A stretch of 64,000 nt of DNA from an uncultured Clostridia bacterium (GCA_934747255.1 CAKVGH010000006.1:9972-73971); one strand, 5' to 3'; shown: positions 31,310 through 40,626, counted from the first letter of the stretch. Numbers and translations: made by a program. Notes: a model not told the origin generated them from the letters alone.

Positions 31310-31744
31310 TTAATCTTTCTTTTTTAACTCATCAGGAATTGGAAACCCAGCAAGTTTTAATTCTTTAATTTTTGCCTTACGCTCTTTTTCTTCGTAATCT
31401 TCAACGGCAGCAATAATAGCCTTTACAACCACTTCTGCACCAAAAGTCTTAATATCTGGGTATTCGGTAACCTTTTCTAAAATTTGAGATGGAGTGATAG
31501 TTTTTGCCATTGCAAGTGTTTTGTTATTACATAGTTTTGCACCAAAACTAGAAAGTATGATTGTTGAAATTGAGCCAAATGCCTTAAATTTTGCTTCCAA
31601 AATAGTGTCATCTTCCACTTTTAAGTAGATTTTAACAACATCGCCTGTTTTTTCATCTTCTACTGTACCGCTTGCATTAGAAGCACGAAGTAAACCATAG
31701 TTATCAATACTATTGAACAAATACATTGTTTTATAAGAATACAT
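31310..31744 (-). CDS. IscU/NifU-like scaffold homologue lacking all three cluster-ligand cysteines
   Basis: The 144-residue protein aligns with IscU: TGDVVKIYLKVEDDTILEAKFKAFG matches the family's CGDxMKLYIKV...AKFKTFGC region, and QILEKVTEYPDIKTFGAEVVVKAIIAAVEDY matches the C-terminal helix. The three ligand Cys are replaced: Thr33 in TGD, Ser58 in FGS, and a non-Cys residue near Gly102-Glu104. The only Cys, Cys72, is elsewhere. It therefore should not assemble a cluster in the canonical way. Its start overlaps the stop of the NifS-like gene, so the two are a coupled pair. It may be a structural or regulatory relic (inference). Confidence 0.75.
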   Translation of the reverse strand: MYSYKTMYLFNSIDNYGLLRASNASGTVEDEKTGDVVKIYLKVEDDTILEAKFKAFGSISTIILSSFGAKLCNNKTLAMAKTITPSQILEKVTEYPDIKTFGAEVVVKAIIAAVEDYEEKERKAKIKELKLAGFPIPDELKKKD

Positions 31745-32928
31745 TACTTATCCTCCTTTGCAACAACACTAATATGTAGTGGCGAAATTTCTCTCATTTT
31801 TTTTACAGCAACTACTAATTTTTCAACAACATAATCAAGGTCGTCTTTTGTTAAATTTTTCAAGATAGAAAAGTTTACCACTGTTTTAAGAAGTTCCTTT
31901 TGAAGTCCCATTGCGGTTAAGATATGAGAATGTTCTAGTTCTTCACTTAAAGCAATGTTTAGTGGGTGAACAGCAATTCCTTCCATATCAAGTAGTGATG
32001 CAAGTGCTTCACTATCGACAAATTCAAAACTCAATGCAACAACATTTGAAAGTCTTTGAAAAGAATGTCCTACAAGATGAACATCTTCTATGTTTTCCAT
32101 AACCTTTTTAGTAAAATATTCTCTTAAATGACGAAGTTTTTGTGCATTTAATGTAACATCGTGGCAAGCCATATCAACTGCTTTTCCAAATCCTACAATA
32201 TCAGCAACACTTTGACTACCGCCACGCTTTGAATAATCCTGATTTGATGGGTAAATCAAACTATCAATGTTGATACCATTTTTTAGGTATAACGCACCTA
32301 CGCCACTTGGACCATAAATTTTGTTTGAAGACATACTCATGGCATCAATGTTTAGGTCTTTAACATTTATGTTAATGTTACCAATAGCGTGACAAGCATC
32401 ACAGTGGAAAATTATATCTCTTTCCTTAACTGTTCTTGCAATAGCATTTAAGTTTTGAATAGTTCCAACTTCCTTGTTAGCAACAGAAATACTAACCAAG
32501 ATTGTATCTTTTTTGATTTCGTGCATAAGGTGGCTTAACTTAATAAAACCAAAACTATCAACTGGAATATAAGAAACTCTAAAACCTTCTTTTTCAAGTT
32601 GTGCACAAGCACGAAGCAATGACTCACTTTCAATCTTTGATACAATGATATGATTACCTTTTTCCTTGTTGGCCCTAGCAAGTCCTAGTATTGCCCAACA
32701 ATTTGCTTCTGTACCACTTGATGTAAAATATATTTCACTTGATTTTGAACCTATACCCTTTGCAACTTGTCTTTTTGCTCTATCAATTAAATCTTTTGAC
32801 TGTTTAGCGAATGAATGAAAACCAGTACTATTTGCATAAGTTTCTGCTAAAACAGGTGTCATTTCTTGCAAAACTTCGTTATTTATATATGTGGAAGATA
32901 TTGCATCCATATAAATTTTTCTTTCCAT
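31744..32928 (-). CDS. NifS/IscS-like PLP protein lacking the catalytic cysteine
   Basis: The 394-residue fold-type I PLP protein aligns over its whole length with class I cysteine desulfurases. SSGTEANCWAILGL binds the cofactor phosphate; Asp177 in FHCDACHAIG and Lys203 in SSNKIYGPSGVGALY are the cofactor Asp and Schiff-base Lys. The active-site loop that should read like SSGSACSSG is HPLNIALSE (321-329), so the catalytic Cys is absent. The stacking His of EHxAV is Ser (ESESLL), and the RSGTEN motif is degenerate (KRGGSQS). It cannot be a standard desulfurase; it may be a different PLP enzyme or a regulatory pseudoenzyme. The partner is the Cys-less IscU-like gene 3'. Confidence 0.8.
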   Translation of the reverse strand: MERKIYMDAISSTYINNEVLQEMTPVLAETYANSTGFHSFAKQSKDLIDRAKRQVAKGIGSKSSEIYFTSSGTEANCWAILGLARANKEKGNHIIVSKIESESLLRACAQLEKEGFRVSYIPVDSFGFIKLSHLMHEIKKDTILVSISVANKEVGTIQNLNAIARTVKERDIIFHCDACHAIGNININVKDLNIDAMSMSSNKIYGPSGVGALYLKNGINIDSLIYPSNQDYSKRGGSQSVADIVGFGKAVDMACHDVTLNAQKLRHLREYFTKKVMENIEDVHLVGHSFQRLSNVVALSFEFVDSEALASLLDMEGIAVHPLNIALSEELEHSHILTAMGLQKELLKTVVNFSILKNLTKDDLDYVVEKLVVAVKKMREISPLHISVVAKEDK

Positions 32929-33032
32929 TAAAAAACTCCTTGTTTTTTTACTTGTCTAAATAATAACACTTTGGCAAATGATTGTCAATATTAAACTAAA
33001 AAAAGAGTGTGCTTTTGCTCGTATTTTTTATT

Positions 33033-33063
33033 AAAAAAAGGGAGAAGGACAATTTCCTTCTCC
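33033..33063 (-). terminator. Terminator of the operon ending with trxA
   Basis: GGAGAAGG (33041-33048) pairs with CCTTCTCC (33056-33063); the minus-strand RNA then runs into C and seven T. It lies about 120 nt past the trxA stop. Confidence 0.85.
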
Positions 33064-33180
33064 AAAATTTGTATTTGAATGACAAATTCACGACAATATT
33101 AAAACTTTTTCGTATTGTAAACATTTCCATTTGTAAAGCAACAAAAAGTTAAATGTAAGCAATCACTTTGCTCATTCAAT

Positions 33181-33489
33181 CTACTTTATCATATTCAAAA
33201 TATCTTGTTTTGATTTTAAGCCAATAATTCTTTTTGACTCTTCGCCATCTACAAAAAGTAGCAAAGTTGGCACGCTCATAATACCATAACTTCTTGCCAA
33301 ATCAAAGTTTTCATCAACATCGACTTTGCCAATTATAATATCATCGCCAATTTCGTTTCTAATTTCTTCAAGAATTGGCGAAAGCATTTTGCAAGGGCCA
33401 CACCAAGTAGCAAAAAAGTCAACCAAAACTTTCTTTTTTGACTGCAAACTCTCTTTTAGAGAATCTTCATTAAAATGTAAAATTTCCAT
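33181..33489 (-). CDS. trxA: Thioredoxin
   Basis: The 102-residue thioredoxin has the redox motif WCGPCK in VDFFATWCGPCKMLSPIL, the buried Asp region KVDVDENFDLARSYGI and the cis-Pro SVPTLLLF. It is a cytosolic disulfide reductant. It overlaps tcdA by 20 nt, so it belongs to the hslV-hslU-hisS-tcdA-trxA transcript. Confidence 0.95.
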   Translation of the reverse strand: MEILHFNEDSLKESLQSKKKVLVDFFATWCGPCKMLSPILEEIRNEIGDDIIIGKVDVDENFDLARSYGIMSVPTLLLFVDGEESKRIIGLKSKQDILNMIK

Positions 33490-34186
33490 AACTATAACTC
33501 CTTTTTTTTATCAAATTATTGACAACATACGCCGATATTACACACGCACTTGACGCAGGATAATAAACCACACTGCCAATAGTCGTAGTATCTTTATTTG
33601 CCTTTGCGGGCTGTTCATCTGTGCATACAACCATAGTTTTTGTGACGCCTAATTTTTTAAGGTCGTGTCTTAAAACTCTTGCAAGCCTATCATATTTTGT
33701 ATCAAACAAATCACAAACCTTAAACGAAGGAATACCACATTTATTGCCCGTTCCCATACTAGAAATAATATTTATATTATTTTTATTGCAATAAGCGATA
33801 AGTGAAACTTTGCTTTTAACCATATCAATACAATCAACAACAAAGTCATAACTATCAAGTTCAAAATCTTCCAAATTTTCAGGCAAAAGTTTTTGATTAA
33901 ATGCTTTAACTACGCAATGCGGGTTAATGTTTTTTATTCTTTCCTGCATCACTTGAACCTTTTGTTTTCCAATGGTATCAACTGTGGCGATAATCTGCCT
34001 ATTAAGATTACTTTCGCTAACAGTGTCAAAATCAACTATTGTTACACTTCCAACGCCTGTTCTAACAAGCATTTCACAAACATAGCCACCGACACCACCA
34101 ATACCAAAGATAATAACTTTTGAGTTTTTTAATGATTGAATAGCACTTGACCCTAAAACAATTTCTGTTCGTTCAGTCATTCCCAT
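33470..34186 (-). CDS. tcdA: tRNA threonylcarbamoyladenosine dehydratase TcdA (ThiF/E1-like)
   Basis: The 238-residue E1-like protein has a Rossmann motif KVIIFGIGGVGGYVCEML, the substrate/ATP region DFDTVSESNLNRQIIA, and DFVVDCIDMVKSKVSLIAYC followed by SSMGTGNKCGIPSF. The KYDRLARVLRHDLKKLGV segment is specific to TcdA, which cyclises t6A to ct6A at tRNA position 37. An Fe-S/cysteine-desulfurase-related sulfur-transfer system often partners TcdA. It starts 4 nt after hisS. Confidence 0.9.
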   Translation of the reverse strand: MGMTERTEIVLGSSAIQSLKNSKVIIFGIGGVGGYVCEMLVRTGVGSVTIVDFDTVSESNLNRQIIATVDTIGKQKVQVMQERIKNINPHCVVKAFNQKLLPENLEDFELDSYDFVVDCIDMVKSKVSLIAYCNKNNINIISSMGTGNKCGIPSFKVCDLFDTKYDRLARVLRHDLKKLGVTKTMVVCTDEQPAKANKDTTTIGSVVYYPASSACVISAYVVNNLIKKRSYSYGNFTF

Positions 34187-34189
34187 AAC

Positions 34190-35449
34190 TTAGCCCTTTA
34201 TCTCACAAACCAAGTCGTCAAGTTTTACAAGTTTTTGTTCGCCTGTAAGCATATTTTTGAGATTAACCGAATTTTTTTTCAATTCTTCTTCGCCTACAAC
34301 ACAGACAAACTTGGCTTGAATTTTATTTGCATACTTAAAGTTTGCTCTAAAACTTCTGTCCATATAATCAACATCAGCACTTATTCCGTTATTTCTCAAA
34401 ATTGACAACACTTTTTGTTCAAAATTGGAGTACTCTTTGTCATTATTCATTGTAATAATTAGTGCTTCCAATGGCTTATCAAAAACTTTGCCCGCCATTT
34501 GTGCTTCCAAAAGCATAAGCAATCTTTCAATACCAAAAGCAAAACCAACTGCTGGTACGCTAGGACCACCAAGTTCTTCCACCAAGTTGTTATATTGTCC
34601 GCCTCCGCCTACAACAGCACTAGAACCCTGTATGTCAGTAGTTTCAAATTCAAAAACAACACCTGTGTAGTAATCAAGCCCACGAATAATACTTTCGTCA
34701 ACTTCATAGTCAATATTTTTACATTTCAAAACTTCTTGCAAAGAAGCAAAATATTGTTTGCAATCATCACACAAAACTTCACTAACTTTTGGTGCATTTT
34801 TTGCAATTTCTTTGCAAATATCAACCTTACAGTCTAGTATTCTTAATGGGTTTTGATTTAATCTTCTGTGACAATCTTCGCACATAGAGTCTATATTATT
34901 TTCAAAGTATTTTTTTAGTGCTAAAGTGTATTTTTCTCTACATTCTTTGCAACCCAAAGTATTGATTTTTGCTTTGACATTTTTAATGCCAATGCTGTTC
35001 AAATAATCTTTACCTACTTCGAGTGCTTCGGCAACCATTTTTACCGAATTAGAGCCAAATAATTCTACGCCAAATTGTCTAAATTCTCTTAATCTTCCAG
35101 CCTGTGGTTTTTCGTATCTATAAGCCGAAATCAAATAGAATAGTTTTAATGGCAAACTTTCATTAAAAAGCCCGTGTTCTACACACGCTCTAACAATGCC
35201 GGCTGTTCCTTCTGGACGCAAAGTAATACTTCTACCGCCTTTATCGTCAAAAGTATACATTTCCTTATTTACTACATCGCTACTTTCTCCACTAGAACGA
35301 ACAAAAAGTTCTGTTCCTTCAAAAACAGGAGTTCTAATCTCTTTAATGTTGTGCAAGGAACAAATTTTTCTTGCGTTTTCTTCCAAAAATTGCCACTTTG
35401 CTGATTCTGTTGGCAAAACATCTATTGTTCCCCTTTGTGCTTTTACCAT
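34190..35449 (-). CDS. hisS: Histidyl-tRNA synthetase
   Basis: The 419-residue class II synthetase starts KAQRGTIDVLPTESAKWQFLE. Motif 1 lies near EIRTPVFEGTELFVRSSGE; motif 2 is TLRPEGTAGIVRACVEH and FYLISAYRYEKPQAGRLREFRQFGVE (pieces); the His-specific GLDYYTGVVFEF and AVGFAFGIERLLMLL follow. A Cys-rich stretch (GCKECREKYTL, MCEDCHRRLNQNPLRILDCK) is of the kind found in many clostridial HisRS. The C-terminal anticodon-binding domain ends the protein. Confidence 0.96.
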   Translation of the reverse strand: MVKAQRGTIDVLPTESAKWQFLEENARKICSLHNIKEIRTPVFEGTELFVRSSGESSDVVNKEMYTFDDKGGRSITLRPEGTAGIVRACVEHGLFNESLPLKLFYLISAYRYEKPQAGRLREFRQFGVELFGSNSVKMVAEALEVGKDYLNSIGIKNVKAKINTLGCKECREKYTLALKKYFENNIDSMCEDCHRRLNQNPLRILDCKVDICKEIAKNAPKVSEVLCDDCKQYFASLQEVLKCKNIDYEVDESIIRGLDYYTGVVFEFETTDIQGSSAVVGGGGQYNNLVEELGGPSVPAVGFAFGIERLLMLLEAQMAGKVFDKPLEALIITMNNDKEYSNFEQKVLSILRNNGISADVDYMDRSFRANFKYANKIQAKFVCVVGEEELKKNSVNLKNMLTGEQKLVKLDDLVCEIKG

Positions 35450-35463
35450 AATTATTCTTTCCT

Positions 35464-36771
35464 TTATAAAATGTATTTACTCAAATCGTATTTTTTTGTT
35501 TCCACATTCAAAATTTTATCAACATACGCTTTGTCGATAAGTACTTTTGTTTCTGGATAATCTCCACTTGCATCAAATGATAGTTGTTGCAAAATTCTTT
35601 CCATAATTGTATGGAGTCTTCTTGCGCCTATATTTTCGCTTGTTTCGTTCTCTTGTTCTGCAATCATAGCCACTTCTTCAAGCGCATCATCGCTAAATTC
35701 AAGGTTAATGTTATCAACTTTCAATAAGTTTGTGTATTGCTTGATGAGTGCGTTTTTAGGCTCTTTTAAGATTCTAAAAAAGTCATCTTTTGTTAAGTTA
35801 TCAAGTTCTACAACGATAGGAAATCTTCCTTGAAGTTCTGGAATTAAATCTTCCATTTTTGCCACATGGAATGCTCCCGCAGCGATAAACAAAATATAGT
35901 CAGTTTTAATCATACCATACTTTGTTTGAATTGTTGTACCTTCAACAAAAGGCAAAATATCTCTTTGTACACCTTCTCTTGAAACATCTTGACCGCTAGA
36001 TTTACCTTTTGCAGCAATTTTATCTATTTCATCAATGAAAATAATGCCTTCATTTTCGGCACGCTTGATTGCTTCGGCGTTTACTCCATCGTTATCAATA
36101 AGTTTGTCGCTTTCTTCGTTAACAATAAGTTGCTTTGCTTCATAGACAGAAATTTTACGGCGTTTTTTCTTTTGTGGAAAAATTCCGTCAAAAATACTGC
36201 CTAAATTTATATCAGTGCCGATACCTGCAACCATTTCAACATTTTTTGGTGCTTCCAAAACATCAATTTCGATAATATCTTTGTCGTAATCGCCATTTTT
36301 AAGGTTTGTCATTATCTTTGCTTTTTCGGCTTCTACATCTTCACAATTTTCTTGTTTTTTTGTCAAGTAAATTTCCTTAAAAATGCGGTTATAAGCCACT
36401 TCTTCGGCTTTTTTCAAGACTTCGTGACGTTTTTCTTCCTTAACAAGTTGAACCGAAACTTCTACCAAATCTCTAATCATACTTTCGCAATCTCTACCAA
36501 CATAGCCTACTTCTGTAAACTTTGTGGCTTCAACTTTAACAAAAGGCGCTTTTACAAGTTTGGCAAGTCTTCTTGCTATTTCGGTTTTACCAACACCTGT
36601 TGGGCCTTTCATTATAATATTTTTTGGAGTAATTTCTTCCATAAGTTCTACGGGCAATTTGCTTCTTCTGTATCTATTACGAAGTGCAACTGCGACCGCT
36701 TTTTTTGCTTCTTCTTGTCCTATAATATACTTATCTAATTCTTCAACTATTTGTCTAGGTGTCAAGTCCAT
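35464..36771 (-). CDS. hslU: ATP-dependent protease ATPase subunit HslU (ClpY)
   Basis: The 435-residue AAA+ unfoldase has [20 protein letters not shown] at the N-terminus, Walker [18 protein letters not shown], pore motif VGYVGRD, Walker [12 protein letters not shown], and sensor [15 protein letters not shown]. The C-terminal tail ends DLSKYIL, which docks into HslV. With HslV it forms a proteasome-like protease. It starts 1 nt after hslV. Confidence 0.96.
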   Translation of the reverse strand: MDLTPRQIVEELDKYIIGQEEAKKAVAVALRNRYRRSKLPVELMEEITPKNIIMKGPTGVGKTEIARRLAKLVKAPFVKVEATKFTEVGYVGRDCESMIRDLVEVSVQLVKEEKRHEVLKKAEEVAYNRIFKEIYLTKKQENCEDVEAEKAKIMTNLKNGDYDKDIIEIDVLEAPKNVEMVAGIGTDINLGSIFDGIFPQKKKRRKISVYEAKQLIVNEESDKLIDNDGVNAEAIKRAENEGIIFIDEIDKIAAKGKSSGQDVSREGVQRDILPFVEGTTIQTKYGMIKTDYILFIAAGAFHVAKMEDLIPELQGRFPIVVELDNLTKDDFFRILKEPKNALIKQYTNLLKVDNINLEFSDDALEEVAMIAEQENETSENIGARRLHTIMERILQQLSFDASGDYPETKVLIDKAYVDKILNVETKKYDLSKYIL

Positions 36772-36772
36772 A

Positions 36773-37309
36773 TTAAACCTCCTCGATAGTTATATGATGA
36801 TTTGTAAATATACAAATATCGCCAGCAATTTCGATTGATTTTTTTGCAATTTCCTTTGCACTTAAATTTGTATTTTCTTTTAATGCTTTTGCAGCAGCCA
36901 AAGCATAGTTTCCGCCACTACCAATAGCCACAACGCCATTGTCTGGCGAAATAACTTCGCCATTACCACTGATAACAAACAAGTTATCGTGGTCAGCAAC
37001 TATCATAAGTGCTTCTAGTTTACGCATAATTTCGTCTGTTCTAAATTGCATAGCAAGTTCTACTGCACTACGAAGCAAATTTCCAGAAAATTTGTTTAGC
37101 ATTTCTTCAAATCTGCTAGATAGCGAAAAAGCATCTGCTACGCCACCAGCAAAGCCAATAACTACTTTGTCATTATAAATTCGTCTTACCTTTACGGCAT
37201 TATTTTTCATTACAACACTTTGTCCCATAGTAACTTGACCATCGCCAGCAATTGCTGTGTTATCGCCAACTTTTACGGCAACTATTGTTGTTCCTTTGAA
37301 TTGTTCCAT
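36773..37309 (-). CDS. hslV: ATP-dependent protease peptidase subunit HslV (ClpQ)
   Basis: The 178-residue beta-type peptidase starts [18 protein letters not shown]; maturation after Gly exposes an N-terminal Thr nucleophile. [34 protein letters not shown] and [15 protein letters not shown] are conserved. It heads the operon hslV-hslU-hisS-tcdA-trxA. The codY gene that often follows in Bacillus is absent. Confidence 0.95.
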   Translation of the reverse strand: MEQFKGTTIVAVKVGDNTAIAGDGQVTMGQSVVMKNNAVKVRRIYNDKVVIGFAGGVADAFSLSSRFEEMLNKFSGNLLRSAVELAMQFRTDEIMRKLEALMIVADHDNLFVISGNGEVISPDNGVVAIGSGGNYALAAAKALKENTNLSAKEIAKKSIEIAGDICIFTNHHITIEEV

Positions 37310-37344
37310 ATTTTCTCCTTTTTAGTCTAAAAAATTACCTAATT

Positions 37345-37373
37345 ATTATAACATAATTTTTATAAAAGTATAT
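37345..37373 (-). promoter_or_regulatory. Possible extended -10 promoter of hslVU
   Basis: Minus-strand TGT-TATAAT (TATAAT at 37345-37350) lies about 36 nt before hslV. The -35 position (37368-37373) is poor, so activity would depend on the extended -10. Confidence 0.45.
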
Positions 37374-37442
37374 TAAAAATAATAGCATTTTTTGTTTTAA
37401 TCGTTTTGTATAAACTCGTTTTAACATTTTTAATCAAATTTT

Positions 37443-38750
37443 TTACAAATTTTTTTCGTACTGTTCAACTTCTTGCAAAGCATTTTTTATGGCTAATTCT
37501 CTCTCATTTTTTGAGCCACAAGACATTATTCCCCAATTTGCATTCATAGGTTGAAAATTATCTTCATTCGCACTTGAAATGTATGAAATAAGCGAGCCGA
37601 TTGCTGTTTTATTTGACAAAATGACAGGCTCTTTACCTTGCAATATTTGATATATATTTAGTGCTACATTTAAGCCACTCGCTGTGCTTTCGACATACCC
37701 TTCAACGCCCGATAATTGACCAGCAATAAACAAATTTTTGTGATTTTTTAATTGATACAAGTTGTTTAGCACTCGTGGAGCATTTAAGTATGTATTTTTG
37801 TGCATAACTCCATATTTGACAAATTCAGCATTTTTTAGTGCTGGAATAAGCGAAAATACTCTTTTTTGCTCACCAAAAAGCAAGTTGGTTTGAAATCCCA
37901 CCATATTATATAAATCATTAAAGTTACTCTCTTTTCGCAGTTGCAAAACAGCATAAGGCTTAAGGTTGTGTTCTTTATCAAAAAGTCCAACAGGTTTTAA
38001 CATTCCGTAAAGCAAAGTTTTGTAGCCACGCTTTGCCATAACTTCCACTGGCATACAACCTTCAAAAACTTTTTTGTTTTCAAAGTCGTGAAGTTCCACA
38101 GTTTTTGCACTAATTAAAGCATTGTAAAACTCGACATACTGTTCTTTTGTCATAGTGCAGTTGACATAATCTCCACTAGAACCATCGTCCATAGATTTGT
38201 CGTATCTATTACCTACAAAATAATAATTTTTATCAAGCGAGGAAAGTGAAACAATAGGAGCGGCAGCATCAAAAAAGTAAAGGCTTTCTTCCCCCACCAA
38301 TTTTGCCAAATTTTGAGCAAGTTTTTCACTCGTCAAAGGTCCTGTAGCAACAACTGTTATTTCGTTTTCGTCAAGTTTTTCCACACACTCATTTATTACT
38401 TGAATATTTGGATTACTTTTGATAATTTCGGTAATTTTTTTAGAGAAAATCTCCCTATCAACCGATAAAGATGCACCTGCTGGCACTCTACTTTCATCTG
38501 CCACTCTAATAATTAAACTATCAAGCAAACGCATTTCTTGTTTAAGCAGTCCACAAGCATTTGTTAGTTCGTTACTCTTAAACGAGTTTGAGCAAACAAT
38601 TTCGGCAAAATCTTGACTCGAATGTGCTGGCGAAAAATTTTTTGGCTTTTGTTCAAAAAGTCTAACTTTTACTCCACGCTTGGCTAGTTGATATGCACAC
38701 TCACAGCCTGCCAATCCTGCCCCAATAATATTTACAATTTTATTTTCCAT
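37443..38750 (-). CDS. trmFO: Methylenetetrahydrofolate-tRNA-(uracil-5-)-methyltransferase TrmFO
   Basis: The 435-residue flavoprotein makes m5U54 in tRNA with methylene-THF and FADH2. It starts with the FAD-binding VNIIGAGLAGCECAYQLAKRG. Conserved blocks are EIVCSNSFKSNELTNACGLLKQEM (pieces), VPAGASLSVDRE, the active-site region YVNCTMTKEQYVEFYNAL and EGCMPVEVMAKRG. The C-terminus has FIAGQLSGVEGYVESTASGLNVALN (pieces). It is monocistronic between rnpB and hslV; xerC and topA do not adjoin it as in Bacillus. Confidence 0.95.
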   Translation of the reverse strand: MENKIVNIIGAGLAGCECAYQLAKRGVKVRLFEQKPKNFSPAHSSQDFAEIVCSNSFKSNELTNACGLLKQEMRLLDSLIIRVADESRVPAGASLSVDREIFSKKITEIIKSNPNIQVINECVEKLDENEITVVATGPLTSEKLAQNLAKLVGEESLYFFDAAAPIVSLSSLDKNYYFVGNRYDKSMDDGSSGDYVNCTMTKEQYVEFYNALISAKTVELHDFENKKVFEGCMPVEVMAKRGYKTLLYGMLKPVGLFDKEHNLKPYAVLQLRKESNFNDLYNMVGFQTNLLFGEQKRVFSLIPALKNAEFVKYGVMHKNTYLNAPRVLNNLYQLKNHKNLFIAGQLSGVEGYVESTASGLNVALNIYQILQGKEPVILSNKTAIGSLISYISSANEDNFQPMNANWGIMSCGSKNERELAIKNALQEVEQYEKNL

Positions 38751-38784
38751 ATTTTTAGTTTATCAAATTTTATCAAAAACAAAA

Positions 38785-38812
38785 AATGTTATAGCCAAAA
38801 CTATAACATTTT
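38785..38812 (-). terminator. Terminator of rnpB
   Basis: AATGTTATAG (38785-38794) pairs perfectly with CTATAACATT (38801-38810), with a minus-strand T-run, 7 nt past the 3' end of the RNase P RNA. Confidence 0.9.
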
Positions 38813-38816
38813 TTAT

Positions 38817-39153
38817 GAGTTAGTCTATAAGCCGAGTTCTGTATTAGACGGTCATCTATCTAGACAATATGTTTCCATAATGTTCAAGCGGTGTATATGG
38901 CTTGGCGAACAACCGATTAACGCCATTTATACCTTGCATCAGGTGGGGTTTGCAATGCCCTGCTTGTCACCAAGCAAGCGGTGGTCTCTTACACACGCCT
39001 TTTCAACCTTGCCATTGATTAAATCAATTCGGCGGTATGCTTTCTGTTGTACTTTCCTTAAAGTCACCTTCACTAGCAGTTAACTAGCACCCTGTTCTGT
39101 GATGCTCGGACTTTCCTCGTGAGATAAATCTCCCGCGACCATCTGGCTAACTC
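38817..39153 (-). ncRNA. rnpB: RNase P RNA
   Basis: The catalytic RNA of RNase P trims tRNA 5' leaders. The ends pair as helix P1: GAGTTAG at the 5' end (39147-39153) and CTAACTC at the 3' end (38817-38823). The 5' part contains the universal GAGGAAAGTCCGAGC and ACAGAACAGGGTG segments, and the 3' part has the conserved AATACAGAACTCGGCTTATAG (in pieces). Length 337 nt is normal. It has its own promoter and terminator. Confidence 0.95.
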
Positions 39154-39160
39154 ATACAAT

Positions 39161-39188
39161 ATTTTACACTTTTTTTTTCAAAAGTCAA
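39161..39188 (-). promoter_or_regulatory. Sigma-A promoter of rnpB
   Basis: Minus-strand TTGACT (39183-39188), 16-nt spacer, TAAAAT (39161-39166), placing +1 near 39154, exactly at the predicted 5' end of the mature RNA. Confidence 0.85.
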
Positions 39189-39226
39189 TACTTTTTTATA
39201 ACCAATTTTTGTTATAAAAGCTCTTT

Positions 39227-39646
39227 TTAATGAATAAATGCGCCCCAAATATTACGGTAAAGTTCTGGATATATTGCAATCATAATTCCCATAATAATAC
39301 CAACAAAAACTGATATACAAACACAAATCAATGCTCCAAGACCTGCCATTTTTGATGATTTTGGTTTATCTTCTCTCCAAACGCAAAATAGTATTAGTCC
39401 CACAATAGGAACAAAAAATCCCAAAAATGCCCAACCAACCGAGCCACTATCAACCATAGGTTGTGGTTGAATATAACCATTGTAACCTTGTTGCATTGAT
39501 TGATTTGCCATTTGATTTGGTGACATTTGATTAAAATTTTGTTGCAATTTACCATTTTGAATATTTCCAGTATTTAATTGACTACCGCAACTAGCACAAA
39601 AACTTGCGTTTTCGTCTACTTGTTTTCCACAATGACTACAAAACAT
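39227..39646 (-). CDS. Zinc-ribbon membrane protein of unknown function
   Basis: The 139-residue protein starts with a two-CxxC zinc ribbon (MFCSHCGKQVDENASFCASCG). A Gln/Asn/Met-rich linker (about 25-68) follows, then two hydrophobic segments (about 70-90 and 100-125) separated by a WREDKPKSS loop. This domain order is common in small clostridial membrane proteins, but no specific role is known. It is a single gene between sigK and rnpB with a GGAG site. Confidence 0.8.
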   Translation of the reverse strand: MFCSHCGKQVDENASFCASCGSQLNTGNIQNGKLQQNFNQMSPNQMANQSMQQGYNGYIQPQPMVDSGSVGWAFLGFFVPIVGLILFCVWREDKPKSSKMAGLGALICVCISVFVGIIMGIMIAIYPELYRNIWGAFIH

Positions 39647-39773
39647 ATTTATCTCCTTTTATTGTTTTGATTATATAATCAAAATTATTAACCTGTCAAG
39701 TTATAGGATACTTTTTAGTAAAATTGTTTTTGATTAAAAATAGCAAAAATATTAAGTTTAATTACTAATTCAC

Positions 39774-40475
39774 CTATTCAAATATGTTTTTGTTTTTTAG
39801 AATATTTCTTATAGTTTTTATTGCTTTATTTTCCAATCTTGAAATATATGACCTACTTATTCCTAGCATTTTTGCAACTTCTCTTTGGGTGTAAGCAGGG
39901 GTATTACCTAGTCCAAATCTCAAATATATAATTTGATATTCTCGTTCGGGCAAATTATCTTTTATTATTTTTAGCATATCACGAGAAAGTAAGGAGTTTT
40001 CCACATCACGAGATAAGTTATCTTCTTCGTTTGCAATAATGTCTTGCAAAGTTATTTCGTTACCATCTTTATCAACCCCCAAAGTTTCTTCAAGGGAGTA
40101 TACTTGATTGTGTTTTTTGGTCATTCTAAGTAGCATTAAAATTTCGTTTTCAATGCACCTTGCAGCATAAGTTGATAATTGAGTATTTTTGCCGAGTTCA
40201 TAAGTGTTAATGGCTTTGATTAAGCCAATCGTTCCAACACTAATCAAATCATCGGCTTCGCCAGCCGTTGAGTACTTTTTAACGATATGAGCAACCAGCC
40301 TTAAATTGTGTTGAATGAGTCTATCTTTTGCCTTCATATCACCATTTTTGAATTTTTTTATACACTCAATTTCTTCTTCTTGTGTGAGTGGTTTTGGAAA
40401 CCCCGTTGCATTGTTTACAAAACCAGTAAAGCACATAATTCGGCTTAAAAAATTAACAAAACTTTCTAAAATCAT
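39774..40475 (-). CDS. sigK: RNA polymerase sporulation sigma factor SigK
   Basis: The 233-residue sigma-70 factor matches SigK over its length. A short N-terminal pro-like region is followed by FPKPLTQEEEIECIKKFKNGD and region 2 with NLRLVAHIVKKY, DDLISVGTIGLIKAINTY and TYAARCIENEILMLLR. Region 4 has TQREVAKMLGISRSYISRLE. SigK drives late mother-cell genes (coat, cortex). The gene is continuous: no skin-type intervening element. An upstream sigma-E-like promoter fits its known position in the cascade. Confidence 0.92.
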   Translation of the reverse strand: MILESFVNFLSRIMCFTGFVNNATGFPKPLTQEEEIECIKKFKNGDMKAKDRLIQHNLRLVAHIVKKYSTAGEADDLISVGTIGLIKAINTYELGKNTQLSTYAARCIENEILMLLRMTKKHNQVYSLEETLGVDKDGNEITLQDIIANEEDNLSRDVENSLLSRDMLKIIKDNLPEREYQIIYLRFGLGNTPAYTQREVAKMLGISRSYISRLENKAIKTIRNILKNKNIFE

Positions 40476-40502
40476 ATATTTCTCCCAATCTGTCGTTAAA
40501 AA

Positions 40503-40530
40503 AATATATGACTGAAAATGTCGAATATTG
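40503..40530 (-). promoter_or_regulatory. Candidate sigma-E promoter of sigK
   Basis: Minus-strand CAATATT (40524-40530), 13-nt spacer, CATATATT (40503-40510) fits the sigma-E pattern (kmATAtT, 13-15 nt, CATAcaAT). In Bacillus sigK is transcribed by sigma-E. Confidence 0.5.
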
Positions 40531-40597
40531 CTTGTACAAAAATAAAAATAACTTTTTAAGTATTGAAATTAGCAAGCAATTTTTTTTGTTTTGGGTA

Positions 40598-40626
40598 TTG
40601 ACACTTGCAAGTATCAATGATAAAAT
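40598..40626 (+). promoter_or_regulatory. Strong promoter with an overlapping dyad for the GNAT gene pair
   Basis: Consensus TTGACA (40598-40603), 17-nt spacer, TAAAAT (40621-40626). The -35 and spacer form an inverted repeat, TTGACACTTG with CAAGTATCAA (40598-40617), matching at 9 of 10 positions, which looks like a repressor operator. Confidence 0.78.

Noticed and set aside
33033..33063. Part of a riboswitch or T-box upstream of the NifS-like pair
   Set aside because: The hairpin lies 3' of trxA relative to transcription and ends in a T-run; no T-box specifier or AGGGTGG-like sequence occurs near any synthetase gene.
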